This document shows positions 54,292-62,789 of a stretch of DNA of 64,000 nt, piece by piece. The DNA comes from Rhizobacter sp. Root1221 (GTDB lineage: Bacteria; Pseudomonadota; Gammaproteobacteria; Burkholderiales; Burkholderiaceae_C): positions 1-64,000 of the forward strand of contig NZ_LMDI01000006.1 in assembly GCF_001425785.1 (NCBI RefSeq), given 5' to 3'. Under the pieces are notes generated by a model that saw only the letters and a program-made list of their open reading frames with translations, was not told the origin of the DNA and ran no database searches. How positions within the stretch are numbered: the stretch's first letter is position 1; each line of letters starts with the position of its first letter. The position numbers and the translations under genes were made by a program.

Positions 54292-55377
54292 TCAGCGCTC
54301 GTCGAACGAGAGCACGACGCGTTCCGTCAACGGATGGGCCTGGCAGGTGAGCACGAACCCGGCGGCCACCTCGGCCTTGTCGAGCGCGAAGTTGCGCTCC
54401 ATGCGCACCTCGCCCTCGACCAGCTTCGCGCGGCAGGTGCCGCACACGCCGGACGTGCACGAGAACGGCACCTCCAGCCCGGCTGCGGACGCGCAGTCGA
54501 GGATGCTCGGCTGGTCCTTGTGGAACTGGATCTCGCGGGTCAACCCGTCGCGCACGATGACGATGCGGGCCTGTTCGGCGTCGCCCGGTCTCGACTCATG
54601 CAACACGGCGCCCACCGGAGCCCCCTCCGGCTGGGCCACGCCGAACCGCTCGACGTGGATGCGTTCCCGCGGCACACCGGCCGCCAGCAGCGCGGCCTCG
54701 GCCTCGTCGTTCACGTCGAACGGGCCGCACACGTACGCGTGGTCGATCGTGTCGGCGGGCACCACGCTCGCCAGGAACTGGCCGATCTTCCCGCGGCTCA
54801 TGCGGCCGCTGTTCAACGGGGAATCGGTGGGTTCGCCAGAGAACAGGAGGTGCAGCGCCAGCCGCGTCATGTAGCGGTTCTTCAGGTCCTCGAGTTCTTC
54901 CTTGAACATCGTGGACTGGAGCTTGCGGTTGCCGTAGATCAGCGAGAAGCTCGAGCCGGGCTCGCGCGCCAGCACGGTCTTCATGATCGACAGGATCGGC
55001 GTGATGCCGCTGCCGCCCGCGATGCCCACGTGGTGGCGCCGCGCCTGGCGGTCGATGGGCACGAAAAACCGGCCCTGCGGCACCATCACGTGAAGGGTGT
55101 CGCCCACCTGGAGGTGCTCGTGGATCCACTTCGAGAAGACGCCGCCCTTCACGCGCCGAACGCCCACCCGCAGCTGGCCGTCGTCGACGCCGGCGCAGAT
55201 GGAGTACGAGCGGCGCTGGTCCGACCCATCGATCTCCTTGCGGAGCGTCAGGTACTGCCCCTGCGTGAAGCCGAAGGCCGCCTGCAGGTCGGCCGGCACG
55301 TCGAACGAGACGATCACCGCGTCGGCGGTGTCGGGCTCGATGCTGTGCACGCGCAGGGCATGGAACAAGGTGCTCAT
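54292..55377 (-). CDS. paaE: Phenylacetyl-CoA epoxidase reductase subunit PaaE
   Basis: A 361-residue flavin/iron-sulfur reductase. FAD-binding motif RRSYSIC, NAD-binding GIAGGSGITPILSIMK and CGPFDVN, and a C-terminal plant-type 2Fe-2S domain with CTSGVCGTCRAKL and a last Cys in FVLTCQAHPL. It passes electrons from NADPH to the PaaABC(D) di-iron epoxidase. Starts at 55377, just 2 bases after paaD ends. Confidence 0.95.
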   Translation of the reverse strand: MSTLFHALRVHSIEPDTADAVIVSFDVPADLQAAFGFTQGQYLTLRKEIDGSDQRRSYSICAGVDDGQLRVGVRRVKGGVFSKWIHEHLQVGDTLHVMVPQGRFFVPIDRQARRHHVGIAGGSGITPILSIMKTVLAREPGSSFSLIYGNRKLQSTMFKEELEDLKNRYMTRLALHLLFSGEPTDSPLNSGRMSRGKIGQFLASVVPADTIDHAYVCGPFDVNDEAEAALLAAGVPRERIHVERFGVAQPEGAPVGAVLHESRPGDAEQARIVIVRDGLTREIQFHKDQPSILDCASAAGLEVPFSCTSGVCGTCRAKLVEGEVRMERNFALDKAEVAAGFVLTCQAHPLTERVVLSFDER

Positions 55378-55379
55378 GG

Positions 55380-55889
55380 TCAGAGGGGTTTGAAGTACTC
55401 GAAGGGCTCGCGGCAGGCCACGCAGCGGTACAGCGATTTGCAGGCCGTGGACCCGAACTGCGACAGACGCTCGGTGCGGTCGCTGCCGCAACGGGGGCAC
55501 GGCACGGGGACCGCCGGCCTGCGCACGATCCGCACCGGCACCGCCCCGTCGGCCAGGTGCACCGGTGGTGCGATGCCGTACTCGCGCAACTTGCGGCGGC
55601 CGTCGGCGCTGATCCAGTCGGTGGTCCAGGCGGGAGCTCGTTGCAGCCGCACCCGCACGGGCCCGAGGCCGGCGGCCTCGATCGCGTCGCGCACGCTGCG
55701 TTCGATCACCTCGGTGGCCGGGCAGCCGCTGTAGGTGGGCGTGAGCACCACGGCCAGGCCATCGCCGTGCACCGACACGTCGCGCACGATGCCGAGGTCG
55801 CGCACCGACAGGGCCGGCACCTCGGGGTCGGGCACGCCGTCGAGCACGGTCCAGGCGCGTTCGACGCGGAGGTCGGCCACCGCGATCAC
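55380..55889 (-). CDS. paaD: Phenylacetyl-CoA epoxidase assembly subunit PaaD
   Basis: A 169-residue protein with an N-terminal MIP18/DUF59 domain (VPDPEVPALSVRDLGIVRDV, LTPTYSGCPATEVIE) and a C-terminal zinc-ribbon PCPRCGSDRTERLSQFGSTACKSLYRCVAC in part (CPRCGS and CVAC). PaaD is needed for maturation of the epoxidase. GTG at 55889 overlaps the paaC stop (GTGA); another GTG three bases before is possible. Confidence 0.92.
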   Translation of the reverse strand: MIAVADLRVERAWTVLDGVPDPEVPALSVRDLGIVRDVSVHGDGLAVVLTPTYSGCPATEVIERSVRDAIEAAGLGPVRVRLQRAPAWTTDWISADGRRKLREYGIAPPVHLADGAVPVRIVRRPAVPVPCPRCGSDRTERLSQFGSTACKSLYRCVACREPFEYFKPL

Positions 55890-56671
55890 CACACGCCCCC
55901 GGGGTACGCACGCTGCAGGTGCTGCAGTTCGGTGAGGATGTAGCCCATGTGTTCGGTGTGGACGCCGCGCTTGCCGGTGCTGCGGAACGGGCTTTCGCCC
56001 GGCACGTCGAGCCGGGCATCCGCCAGGATGGCGGCCATCTCGGCGAACCACGGCTCGCGCAGGCCGGCCCAGCTGGGGCCGAGGCCGCTGGCCACGGCCG
56101 CGGCGTCCACCGCATCGGCGTCGAACAGCTCCGGCACGTAGCGCCACAGCTGGGCGAGCGCGGCCTGCATGCGCCGGCGCGACTCGTCGGTGCCGTCGCC
56201 CAGGCGCACCACCCAGTCGGCGGCGTGCTGCTGGTGGTACCGCGCCTCCTTCACGGCCTTGCCGGCGATGCCGGCCAGTTCGCTGTCCGTGGAGTGGGCC
56301 AGGCGCTCCCACAGCAGCTTGAGCCACGTGGCCACCATCGCGTTGCGCAGCGACGTGAACGCGAAGTCTCCGCGCGGCAGCTCGGCGATGGTGACGTTCC
56401 GGTAGTCACGTTCGTCACGCAGGAAGGCGAGCTGGTCCTCGTCGTACACACGGTCCTGGCCACTGCCCTCGAGCGTGCCGGCATGGGTGAGCAGGCCGCG
56501 GGCCTGGCCGATGAGGTCGAGCGCCATGTTGGCGAGCGCGATGTCTTCCTCGAGGACCGGGGCGTGGCCGCACCACTCCGCGATGCGCTGCCCGAGGATC
56601 AGGCACGTGTCGCCAAGGCGAAGCACGTACTGCGACGCGGGGCTGTCGTGGATCTGGATGGACGCTTGCAC
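55886..56671 (-). CDS. paaC: Phenylacetyl-CoA epoxidase structural subunit PaaC
   Basis: A 261-residue ferritin-like helical subunit that pairs with PaaA and lost its iron site. Motifs: LRLGDTCLILGQRIAEWCGHAPVLEEDIALANMALDLIGQAR in part (ILGQRLAEWCGHAP-like block), FLRDERDYRNVTIAELPRGDFA and HTEHMGYILTELQHLQR. The start is GTG at 56671, preceded by GAGG; the first ATG lies too far inside. Between paaB and paaD as in most paa operons. Confidence 0.93.
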   Translation of the reverse strand: MQASIQIHDSPASQYVLRLGDTCLILGQRIAEWCGHAPVLEEDIALANMALDLIGQARGLLTHAGTLEGSGQDRVYDEDQLAFLRDERDYRNVTIAELPRGDFAFTSLRNAMVATWLKLLWERLAHSTDSELAGIAGKAVKEARYHQQHAADWVVRLGDGTDESRRRMQAALAQLWRYVPELFDADAVDAAAVASGLGPSWAGLREPWFAEMAAILADARLDVPGESPFRSTGKRGVHTEHMGYILTELQHLQRAYPGGVW

Positions 56672-56679
56672 AGGCAGCC

Positions 56680-56982
56680 TCACATGTGGTCGACGGACTT
56701 GGGCAACACGTAGAAGGTCGGGTGGCGGTACACCTTGTCTTCCATCGGGTCGAAGAACATGTCCTTGTCGTGCGGGTCGTTCGCGACGACCTGGTCGCTG
56801 CGGACCACCCACACGCTGCAGCCTTCCTGGCGGCGGGTGTAGACATCCCGGGCCATCTGGATGGCCATCGCCGAATCGGCGGCGTGCAGGCTGCCGCAGT
56901 GCTTGTGGTCGAGGCCGGCGCGGCTGCGCACGAACACTTCCCACAACGGCCATTCCCGAGCGATCTCGTTCTCGTTGTGCAT
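56680..56982 (-). CDS. paaB: Phenylacetyl-CoA epoxidase subunit PaaB
   Basis: A 100-residue protein: WPLWEVFVRSRAGLDHKHCGSLHAAD is characteristic, and the remainder (AIQMARDVYTRRQEG, FFDPMEDKVYRHPTFYVLP) matches the PaaB fold. It bridges PaaAC heterodimers in the epoxidase. Start ATG 56982, 11 bases... from the paaA end, same transcript. Confidence 0.94.
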   Translation of the reverse strand: MHNENEIAREWPLWEVFVRSRAGLDHKHCGSLHAADSAMAIQMARDVYTRRQEGCSVWVVRSDQVVANDPHDKDMFFDPMEDKVYRHPTFYVLPKSVDHM

Positions 56983-56992
56983 GGTGTTTCCT

Positions 56993-58000
56993 TCAGGCCG
57001 CGCCGGTCGCGGCATCTTGCTTGCGGGCGTGGGCCAGGGCGGCCTCGCGCACCCAGGCGCCGTCGTCCCACGCCTTCACGCGGGCGGCGAGGCGCTCGCG
57101 GTTGCAGGGGCCGTCGCCGTTGACGACACGCCAGAACTCGGGCCAGTCGATGGCACCGAAGTCGTGGTGCTGGCGCGCCTCGTTCCACTTCAGCGCGGGG
57201 TCGGGCAGCGTCACGCCCAGCAGCTTGGCCTGGTCCACGGCGGCGTCGATGAACTTCTGGCGCAGCTCGTCGTTCGAGACCCGCTTGATGCCCCAGCGCA
57301 TCGACTGGGCGGAGTTGGGCGACTGGTCGTCGGGCGGGCCGAACATCATGATCGACGGCCACCACCAGCGGTCGACCGCGTCCTGCACCATCGCGCGCTG
57401 CGCGCCGGTGCCGCGGGTCATCATCGTCAGCAGCGCCTCGTAGCCCTGGCGCTGGTGGAAGCTTTCCTCGCGGCAGATGCGCACCATGGCGCGGGCGTAC
57501 GGCGCGTACGAGCACCGGCAGATGGGCACCTGGTTCATGATCGCGGCGCCGTCCACGAGCCAGCCGATCACGCCCATGTCGGCCCACGTGAGCGTGGGGT
57601 AGTTGAAGATCGAGCTGTACTTGGCCTTGCCGGCGTGCAGCGCATCGATCATCTGGTCGCGGCTCGTGCCCAGCGTTTCCGCTGCGGCGTAGAGGTACAG
57701 GCCGTGGCCGCCCTCGTCCTGCACCTTCGCGAGCAGGATCGTCTTGCGCTTGAGCGTGGGCGCACGGCTGATCCAGTTGCCCTCCGGCAGCATGCCCACG
57801 ATCTCCGAATGCCCGTGCTGGCTGATCTGGCGCACGAGCGTCTTGCGGTAGTGGTCGGGCATCCAGTCCTTGGCTTCGATGAATTCGCCCGCGTCGATGC
57901 GGTCGTCGAAGCGCTGCTGCAGGCGCATCTCCTCGGCCGGGCGCACGGCCTGGCGGCCGTCACCGTCCTGGCCCATCGTGTCCATCGCTTGGGTGTACAT
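56993..58000 (-). CDS. paaA: Phenylacetyl-CoA epoxidase catalytic subunit PaaA
   Basis: A 335-residue di-iron ferritin-like subunit. Iron ligands are in [14 protein letters not shown] (E-x-x-H) and [15 protein letters not shown] (E-x-x-H). Further motifs: [20 protein letters not shown] and [13 protein letters not shown]. It epoxidises phenylacetyl-CoA. Start ATG at 58000; paaK ends 12 bases upstream. Confidence 0.96.
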   Translation of the reverse strand: MYTQAMDTMGQDGDGRQAVRPAEEMRLQQRFDDRIDAGEFIEAKDWMPDHYRKTLVRQISQHGHSEIVGMLPEGNWISRAPTLKRKTILLAKVQDEGGHGLYLYAAAETLGTSRDQMIDALHAGKAKYSSIFNYPTLTWADMGVIGWLVDGAAIMNQVPICRCSYAPYARAMVRICREESFHQRQGYEALLTMMTRGTGAQRAMVQDAVDRWWWPSIMMFGPPDDQSPNSAQSMRWGIKRVSNDELRQKFIDAAVDQAKLLGVTLPDPALKWNEARQHHDFGAIDWPEFWRVVNGDGPCNRERLAARVKAWDDGAWVREAALAHARKQDAATGAA

Positions 58001-58011
58001 GGCGGGGCTCC

Positions 58012-59322
58012 TCAGGCTTTGGGCCGCTTGTCGACGACACGCCGGGCCTTGCCGACGAGCGTGCGCTCGATGGATTCGGGGGGCAGCACCTGCACCCGCG
58101 TGGTGATGCCCACGAGCGCCTTGATCCGTGCCTGCAGCCACGTGGCGGTCGCGCCGCGGTCGCTGTCGCTGGCGGCGCCGTGGCGTACCTCGCACAGCAC
58201 CTCCATCTCGTCCAGCAGGCCGTCCCGGGTCAGCACCAGCTGGTATTGGCCGGACAGCCCCGCGTGCTGCAGCACGATCTCCTCGATCTGGGTGGGGAAG
58301 ACGTTGACACCGCGGATGATCAGCATGTCGTCGCTGCGGCCCACGATCCGGCCCATGCGGCGGAACGACCGCGACGTGGGCGGCAGCAGCCGGGTCAGGT
58401 CGCGGGTGCGGTAGCGGATGATCGGCAGCGCCTCCTTCGTGAGGGACGTGAAGACGAGTTCCCCCTCCTCCCCGTCGGGCAGCACCTCGCCGGTCAGCGG
58501 GTGCACCACCTCCGGGAAGAAGTGGTCTTCCCAGATGACCGGGCCGTCCTTCGATTCGACGCACTCGCTCGCCACACCCGGGCCCATGACCTCGGACAGG
58601 CCGTAGATGTCCACCGCATCGATGCCGGCCCTGGCCTCGATGTCGCGGCGCATCGCCTCGGTCCACGGTTCGGCGCCGAAGATGCCCACCCGGAGCGAAC
58701 TCGCGGCGGGGTCGAGGCCCTGGCGCACGAACTCCTCGATGACGACTTGCATGTAGCTCGGGGTCACCAAGATGATGTCGGGCTGGAGGTCGTGGATCAG
58801 CTGCACCTGCTTTTCGGTCTGCCCGCCCGACACCGGGATCACGGTGCAACCGGCCCGTTCGGCGCCGTAGTGCGCCCCGAGGCCGCCGGTGAAGAGGCCG
58901 TACCCGTAGGCCACGTGCACCGTGTCGCCGGGGCGGCCACCGGCCGCGCGGATCGAACGCGCCACGAGGTTCGCCCAGGTGTCGATGTCCTTGGCCGTGT
59001 AGCCCACCACGGTGGGTTTGCCGGTGGTGCCCGACGACGCGTGGATGCGCGCCACCTGCGCGCGCGGCACCGCGAACATCCCGAACGGGTAGTTCTCGCG
59101 CAGGTGCTTCTTTTCGGTGAACGGGAACGTCGACAGGTCGGTGAGCGAGCGCAGGTCGCCCGGCTGGACGCCCTTGGCATCGAAGGCCTGGCGGTAGTGC
59201 GGCACGTGGTCGTAGGCGTGCTGCAGCGTGGCGCGCAGGCGCTGCAGCTGCAGGCCGGCGATCTCGTCGCGGCTGGCGGTCTCGATGGGCTCGAGTTCAC
59301 CGGGGGCGGGTGACTGGGTCAT
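58012..59322 (-). CDS. paaK: Phenylacetate-CoA ligase
   Basis: A 436-residue adenylate-forming enzyme that activates phenylacetate with CoA and ATP. P-loop [20 protein letters not shown] site [17 protein letters not shown], then [12 protein letters not shown] and the C-terminal lid domain [10 protein letters not shown]. Length is standard. It lies 34 bases after paaG; no paaI thioesterase gene is between them. Confidence 0.95.
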   Translation of the reverse strand: MTQSPAPGELEPIETASRDEIAGLQLQRLRATLQHAYDHVPHYRQAFDAKGVQPGDLRSLTDLSTFPFTEKKHLRENYPFGMFAVPRAQVARIHASSGTTGKPTVVGYTAKDIDTWANLVARSIRAAGGRPGDTVHVAYGYGLFTGGLGAHYGAERAGCTVIPVSGGQTEKQVQLIHDLQPDIILVTPSYMQVVIEEFVRQGLDPAASSLRVGIFGAEPWTEAMRRDIEARAGIDAVDIYGLSEVMGPGVASECVESKDGPVIWEDHFFPEVVHPLTGEVLPDGEEGELVFTSLTKEALPIIRYRTRDLTRLLPPTSRSFRRMGRIVGRSDDMLIIRGVNVFPTQIEEIVLQHAGLSGQYQLVLTRDGLLDEMEVLCEVRHGAASDSDRGATATWLQARIKALVGITTRVQVLPPESIERTLVGKARRVVDKRPKA

Positions 59323-59356
59323 GGTGCTTCCTCAGGACGGCACGCAGGTGGGCGGC

Positions 59357-60160
59357 TCAGCGGTCCGTGAAACGGGCGGCCCGCTTGGCACCGAACGCCG
59401 CCACCCCTTCCAGGTAGTCGTGTGCGTGGCCCAGCGTGCCTTGCAGGCGGGCTTCCGCGTCGAGCGCCGCGGCTAGGGACAGGCCCTGGGCGGCATCGAA
59501 TGCGTGGCGGGTGGCCACGAGGGCCGCGGTGGGCATGCCCGCCAGCTGCAGTGCCAGGCGCTGCACGGTGTCGTGCAGGGCACCGTCCTCGACACACGAC
59601 CAGATCAGGCCCAGCCGCTCGGCCTCAGCCGCGGCCACGCGGTCACCGAGCATGGCCAGCCCGAGCGCCCTCGCCCGCCCCACCAGGCGGGGCAGCAGCC
59701 ATGTGCCCCCCGTGTCCGGCACGAGGCCGATCTTGGCGAAGGCCTGGATGAACGACGCACTGCGGCCGGCCACCACCACGTCGCAGTTCAGCGCCAGGTT
59801 GGCGCCCGCGCCGGCCGCGATCCCCTGGACGGCGGCCACCACGGGCACCGGCATCGCGCGCAGGCGCTCGACGAGCGGCTTGTAGAAGCGCGCCACCACC
59901 GCGCCGAGGTCCTTCGGTGCGGCGCCGGGCGCCGGGTCCGGCGCCACGGCGGGGTCTGCCAGGTCCTGGCCGGCGCAGAACGCCCTGCCCGCTGCGGCCA
60001 GCACCACGCAGCGCACCGTGGTGTCCGCGGCGGTCCGGTCGAGTTCACCCAGCAGCGCGCCATGCAATTCGGCGTTGAAGCTGTTCAGCGACGCGGGCCG
60101 GTTCAACGTCAGCCACCGGACGGCACCTTCATCGATCGACAGCACGTTGGGTTCGGACAT
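59357..60160 (-). CDS. paaG: 2-(1,2-epoxy-1,2-dihydrophenyl)acetyl-CoA isomerase PaaG
   Basis: A 267-residue crotonase-fold isomerase converting the ring epoxide to oxepin-CoA. Oxyanion segments AGRAFCAGQDLADPAV and VQGIAAGAGANLALNCDVVVAG, and the catalytic Asp region KIGLVPDTGGTWLLPRLVG, are PaaG-like. Start ATG at 60160. It is the first gene of the operon; the TetR operator is 32 bases upstream. Confidence 0.93.
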   Translation of the reverse strand: MSEPNVLSIDEGAVRWLTLNRPASLNSFNAELHGALLGELDRTAADTTVRCVVLAAAGRAFCAGQDLADPAVAPDPAPGAAPKDLGAVVARFYKPLVERLRAMPVPVVAAVQGIAAGAGANLALNCDVVVAGRSASFIQAFAKIGLVPDTGGTWLLPRLVGRARALGLAMLGDRVAAAEAERLGLIWSCVEDGALHDTVQRLALQLAGMPTAALVATRHAFDAAQGLSLAAALDAEARLQGTLGHAHDYLEGVAAFGAKRAARFTDR

Positions 60161-60191
60161 CGGGGCTCCCGCTGGGCCGCCCATCATTGAC

Positions 60192-60205
60192 CGACCGTTC
60201 GGTCG
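60192..60205. promoter_or_regulatory. PaaR/TetR operator of the paa operon
   Basis: CGACCGTTCGGTCG is an inverted repeat with perfect 6-base arms around TT, typical of TetR-family operators. On the minus strand it lies just downstream of a TAATAT -10-like hexamer (60207-60212), so binding would block the paaG promoter. Confidence 0.7.
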
Positions 60206-60274
60206 ATATTAGTGTTCGGATTCACCGGAACGCAAGTCCGGCGAGCCGGGTGGAAACCCTGCCCCTGAGGGCGC

Positions 60275-60919
60275 TCAAGCGCGCGGCGGTCGCACCTTGC
60301 GCGGCGCCTTCACGCCCTTGGGCACCGTGATGCCTTGTAGTCCGTGGAAGAAGAGTTCGCACACCATGGGGGCGATGGTGGTGTGGTCCAGGCGGCCATT
60401 CGGCCGAAGCCAGGTGAACATCCAGTTGAGCATGCCGAAGAGCAGCATCGACACGGCCATGTCCAGGCCCTCGGCCCGCAGGTCGGGGCGGAGCACCGCC
60501 ACCGCGTCGGCGAAGGCCCGCACCACCGCCCGCTCCCGGGACACGATGCGCTCGCGATCGGCCTCGGGCAGGAACTTCACGTCTTCGGTCAGCACCCGGT
60601 GCGAACTCTGCGCGCGGGCGTAGGCCTGCAGGAAGCGCACGATCAGCACCTCGAGGCGCGCGGCGGGCGGCAGCGACGGATCCGCCTCGATCTCGACGAC
60701 GAGGTCGTGGAGCCGTGTCACGTGCCCTTCGGCGATGTTGACGAGGATCTGGTCCTTGTCCCGGTAGTAGTGGTAAAGCGTGGCCTTGGAGAGGCCGCTG
60801 GCCTCGGCCACGTCGTTCATCGACGTGCCGTGGTAGCCGCGCTGGGCAAAAAGATCGGCCGCCTTCGTCAGGATCGACTCGCGCTGGTCGTCGTACGTCG
60901 CTGCCTTGGAACGTGCCAT
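60275..60919 (-). CDS. paaR: TetR family regulator of the paa operon (PaaR-like)
   Basis: A 214-residue TetR regulator. Helix-turn-helix: ILTKAADLFAQRGYHGTSMNDVAEASGLSKATLYHYYRDK in part (GTSMNDVAEASGLSKATLY). The C-terminal ligand domain is all-helical and ends KAPRKVRPPRA. In Burkholderiales a TetR protein next to paaG represses paa genes and is released by phenylacetyl-CoA; position and operator support this role. Confidence 0.87.
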   Translation of the reverse strand: MARSKAATYDDQRESILTKAADLFAQRGYHGTSMNDVAEASGLSKATLYHYYRDKDQILVNIAEGHVTRLHDLVVEIEADPSLPPAARLEVLIVRFLQAYARAQSSHRVLTEDVKFLPEADRERIVSRERAVVRAFADAVAVLRPDLRAEGLDMAVSMLLFGMLNWMFTWLRPNGRLDHTTIAPMVCELFFHGLQGITVPKGVKAPRKVRPPRA

Positions 60920-61070
60920 GTCTGCCTGTGGATGCTGTCGGCGCGGGCGGCCGGGCCGCCCTGCACAACGATGTTACCCGAGCCCCCGTGCATCGCCTCT
61001 GTGAGGAAATGGAGGCCCGGCCCATAATCCGCGCTCGCCCCGGCCACCACGGCCATCGCAGGAAATTCCC

Positions 61071-62180
61071 ATGACACACGGTCAACCGCAACGGGTCGTC
61101 GAACCCAACGAAGAAACACCGCAGGCCACGCGCCTCGACGACGTCCGCATCCACGAGATCCGCCCGGTCATCTCCGCGGCGCTGCTGCAATACGACCTGC
61201 CGGCCGACGATGCCACGCAAGCGTTCGTCGAACACAGCCGCCGGCAGATCGCCGACGTACTGCACGGCCGCGACGACCGGCTGCTCGTGGTGGTGGGCCC
61301 CTGCTCCATCCACGATGCCGAACAGGCCCTCGACTACGCCGACCGGCTTCGTGCGCTGTCGGCCGAGGTCGACCGCGACCTGCTGGTCGTGATGCGCGTG
61401 TACTTCGAGAAACCGCGCACCACCGTCGGCTGGAAGGGGTACATCAACGACCCGCGCCTCGACGGCAGCTTCCGCATCAACGAAGGCCTGCGCCGTGCGC
61501 GCGAACTGCTGCTGGCCATCGCCCACAAGCGGCTGGCGAGCGCCACCGAGTTCCTCGACCTGCTGAGCCCGCAGTACATCGCCGACCTCATCAGCTGGGG
61601 CGCCATCGGCGCCCGCACCACCGAAAGCCCCAGCCACCGCCAGCTCGCCTCGGGCCTCAGCTGCGTGGTGGGTTTCAAGAACGGCACCGACGGCAGCGTG
61701 CAGGTGGCCGCCGACGCGCTGATCGCATCGCGCTCACCGCACTCGTTCATGGGCATGACCAAGATGGGCCAGGCCGCCATCTTCGACACGCTCGGCAATG
61801 AAGACACCCACATCATCCTGCGCGGCGGCTCGCGGGGGCCCAACTACAGCGCGGCCGACGTGGACGCCGCCTGCGCGGCGCTCAAGAAGGCCGGCGTGCT
61901 GGAGCGTGTGATGGTGGACTGCTCGCACGCCAACTCGTCGAAGCAGTACGCCCGCCAGATCGAGGTGGCCCACGACATCGCCGACCGCATCGCTGCTGGC
62001 GAACAGCGGGTGATGGGCCTCATGATCGAAAGCCACCTGGAAGACGGCAAGCAGGACCTGTTGCCCGGCGCGCCGCTGCAGCGCGGCGTGTCGATCACCG
62101 ACGGGTGCATCGGCTGGGCCAGCACCGAGCCGCTGCTGCGCCGGCTGGCCGAGGCGGTGCGCACACGCCGCCAGCGCTGA
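61071..62180 (+). CDS. aroG: 3-deoxy-7-phosphoheptulonate synthase, class I
   Basis: A 369-residue DAHP synthase, the first step of the shikimate pathway, condensing phosphoenolpyruvate and erythrose 4-phosphate. Motifs: VVVGPCSIHDAEQALDYA, VYFEKPRTTVGWKGYINDP, GARTTESPSHRQLASGL, VGFKNGTDGSVQVAADA, DCSHANSSKQYARQ and ITDGCIGW. The type I alpha form is feedback-regulated by an aromatic amino acid; whether Phe or Tyr cannot be read. Synthesis gene in the middle of catabolic genes. Confidence 0.95.
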   Translation: MTHGQPQRVVEPNEETPQATRLDDVRIHEIRPVISAALLQYDLPADDATQAFVEHSRRQIADVLHGRDDRLLVVVGPCSIHDAEQALDYADRLRALSAEVDRDLLVVMRVYFEKPRTTVGWKGYINDPRLDGSFRINEGLRRARELLLAIAHKRLASATEFLDLLSPQYIADLISWGAIGARTTESPSHRQLASGLSCVVGFKNGTDGSVQVAADALIASRSPHSFMGMTKMGQAAIFDTLGNEDTHIILRGGSRGPNYSAADVDAACAALKKAGVLERVMVDCSHANSSKQYARQIEVAHDIADRIAAGEQRVMGLMIESHLEDGKQDLLPGAPLQRGVSITDGCIGWASTEPLLRRLAEAVRTRRQR

Positions 62181-62183
62181 ACC

Positions 62184-62696
62184 TCAGCGGCCCCGTTCGG
62201 CGCGCCGCTCGTTGACGTTGTCGTCGATGGGCAGCGCGGCCTCGGACTTGATCTCCTTCAGCACGATGCTCGAGCGCACGTGGGTCACCCCCGGCAGCTT
62301 GAAGATGGTGTCGTGCAGCAGCTGCTCGTAGTGCTTGATGTCGGACACGAGCACCGTGAAGATGTAGTCGGCCTGGCCCGTGGTGGACATGCAGCGCACG
62401 ATCTGCGGCGTGGCCGCCACCGCTTCCTCGAACCGGCGCACGAGTTCCTCGCTGTGCTGGTTCAGGTTGGCCTCCACCACCACCGCCAGGTTCAGGCCCA
62501 CCCGTTCCCGGTCGATGAGGGCGGTGTAACCCCGGATCACCCCCGCGGCCTCCATGTCCTTCACCCGCTTCCAGCACGGCGTGGGCGACAGGCCCACCGC
62601 CTCGGAGAGCTGCTGCACCGTCTGCCGCGAATCGCGCTGCAGTTCCCGAAGGATCTTCAGGCTGTAGCGGTCAAGGAGAATGGAATCGTCACTCAT
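62184..62696 (-). CDS. Lrp/AsnC family regulator (divergent from indolepyruvate oxidoreductase)
   Basis: A 170-residue Lrp-type regulator. HTH: LDRYSLKILRELQRDSRQTVQQLSEAVGLSPTPCWKRVKDME in part (VQQLSEAVGLSPTPCWKRV); RAM domain with PQIVRCMSTTGQADYIFTVLVSD and LPGVTHVRSSIVLKEIK. The ATG at 62694-62696 fixes the family N-terminus MSDDSILLDRYSLK. It faces the oxidoreductase gene over a 93-base gap that holds an operator-like palindrome; control by an aromatic amino acid is likely. Confidence 0.92.
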   Translation of the reverse strand: MSDDSILLDRYSLKILRELQRDSRQTVQQLSEAVGLSPTPCWKRVKDMEAAGVIRGYTALIDRERVGLNLAVVVEANLNQHSEELVRRFEEAVAATPQIVRCMSTTGQADYIFTVLVSDIKHYEQLLHDTIFKLPGVTHVRSSIVLKEIKSEAALPIDDNVNERRAERGR

Positions 62697-62706
62697 GGCG
62701 CATCCG

Positions 62707-62724
62707 GGAGAAGGATCTTTCTCC
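62707..62724. promoter_or_regulatory. Lrp-type operator candidate (GGAGAA-N6-TTCTCC)
   Basis: GGAGAAGGATCTTTCTCC has perfect 6-base arms and lies 11 bases from the Lrp start. The arms share GAGAA/TTCTC with the two sites beside hppD but with 6 rather than 3 spacer bases. A GGGGAAT (62729) and ATTCCCC (62781) pair brackets the rest of the gap. Confidence 0.55.
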
Positions 62725-62789
62725 ACCAAGGGGAATCGCCAGTGTATTGAAGAAGCATTTCCTCCGGTTGGGAAACAAGAATTCCCCGC

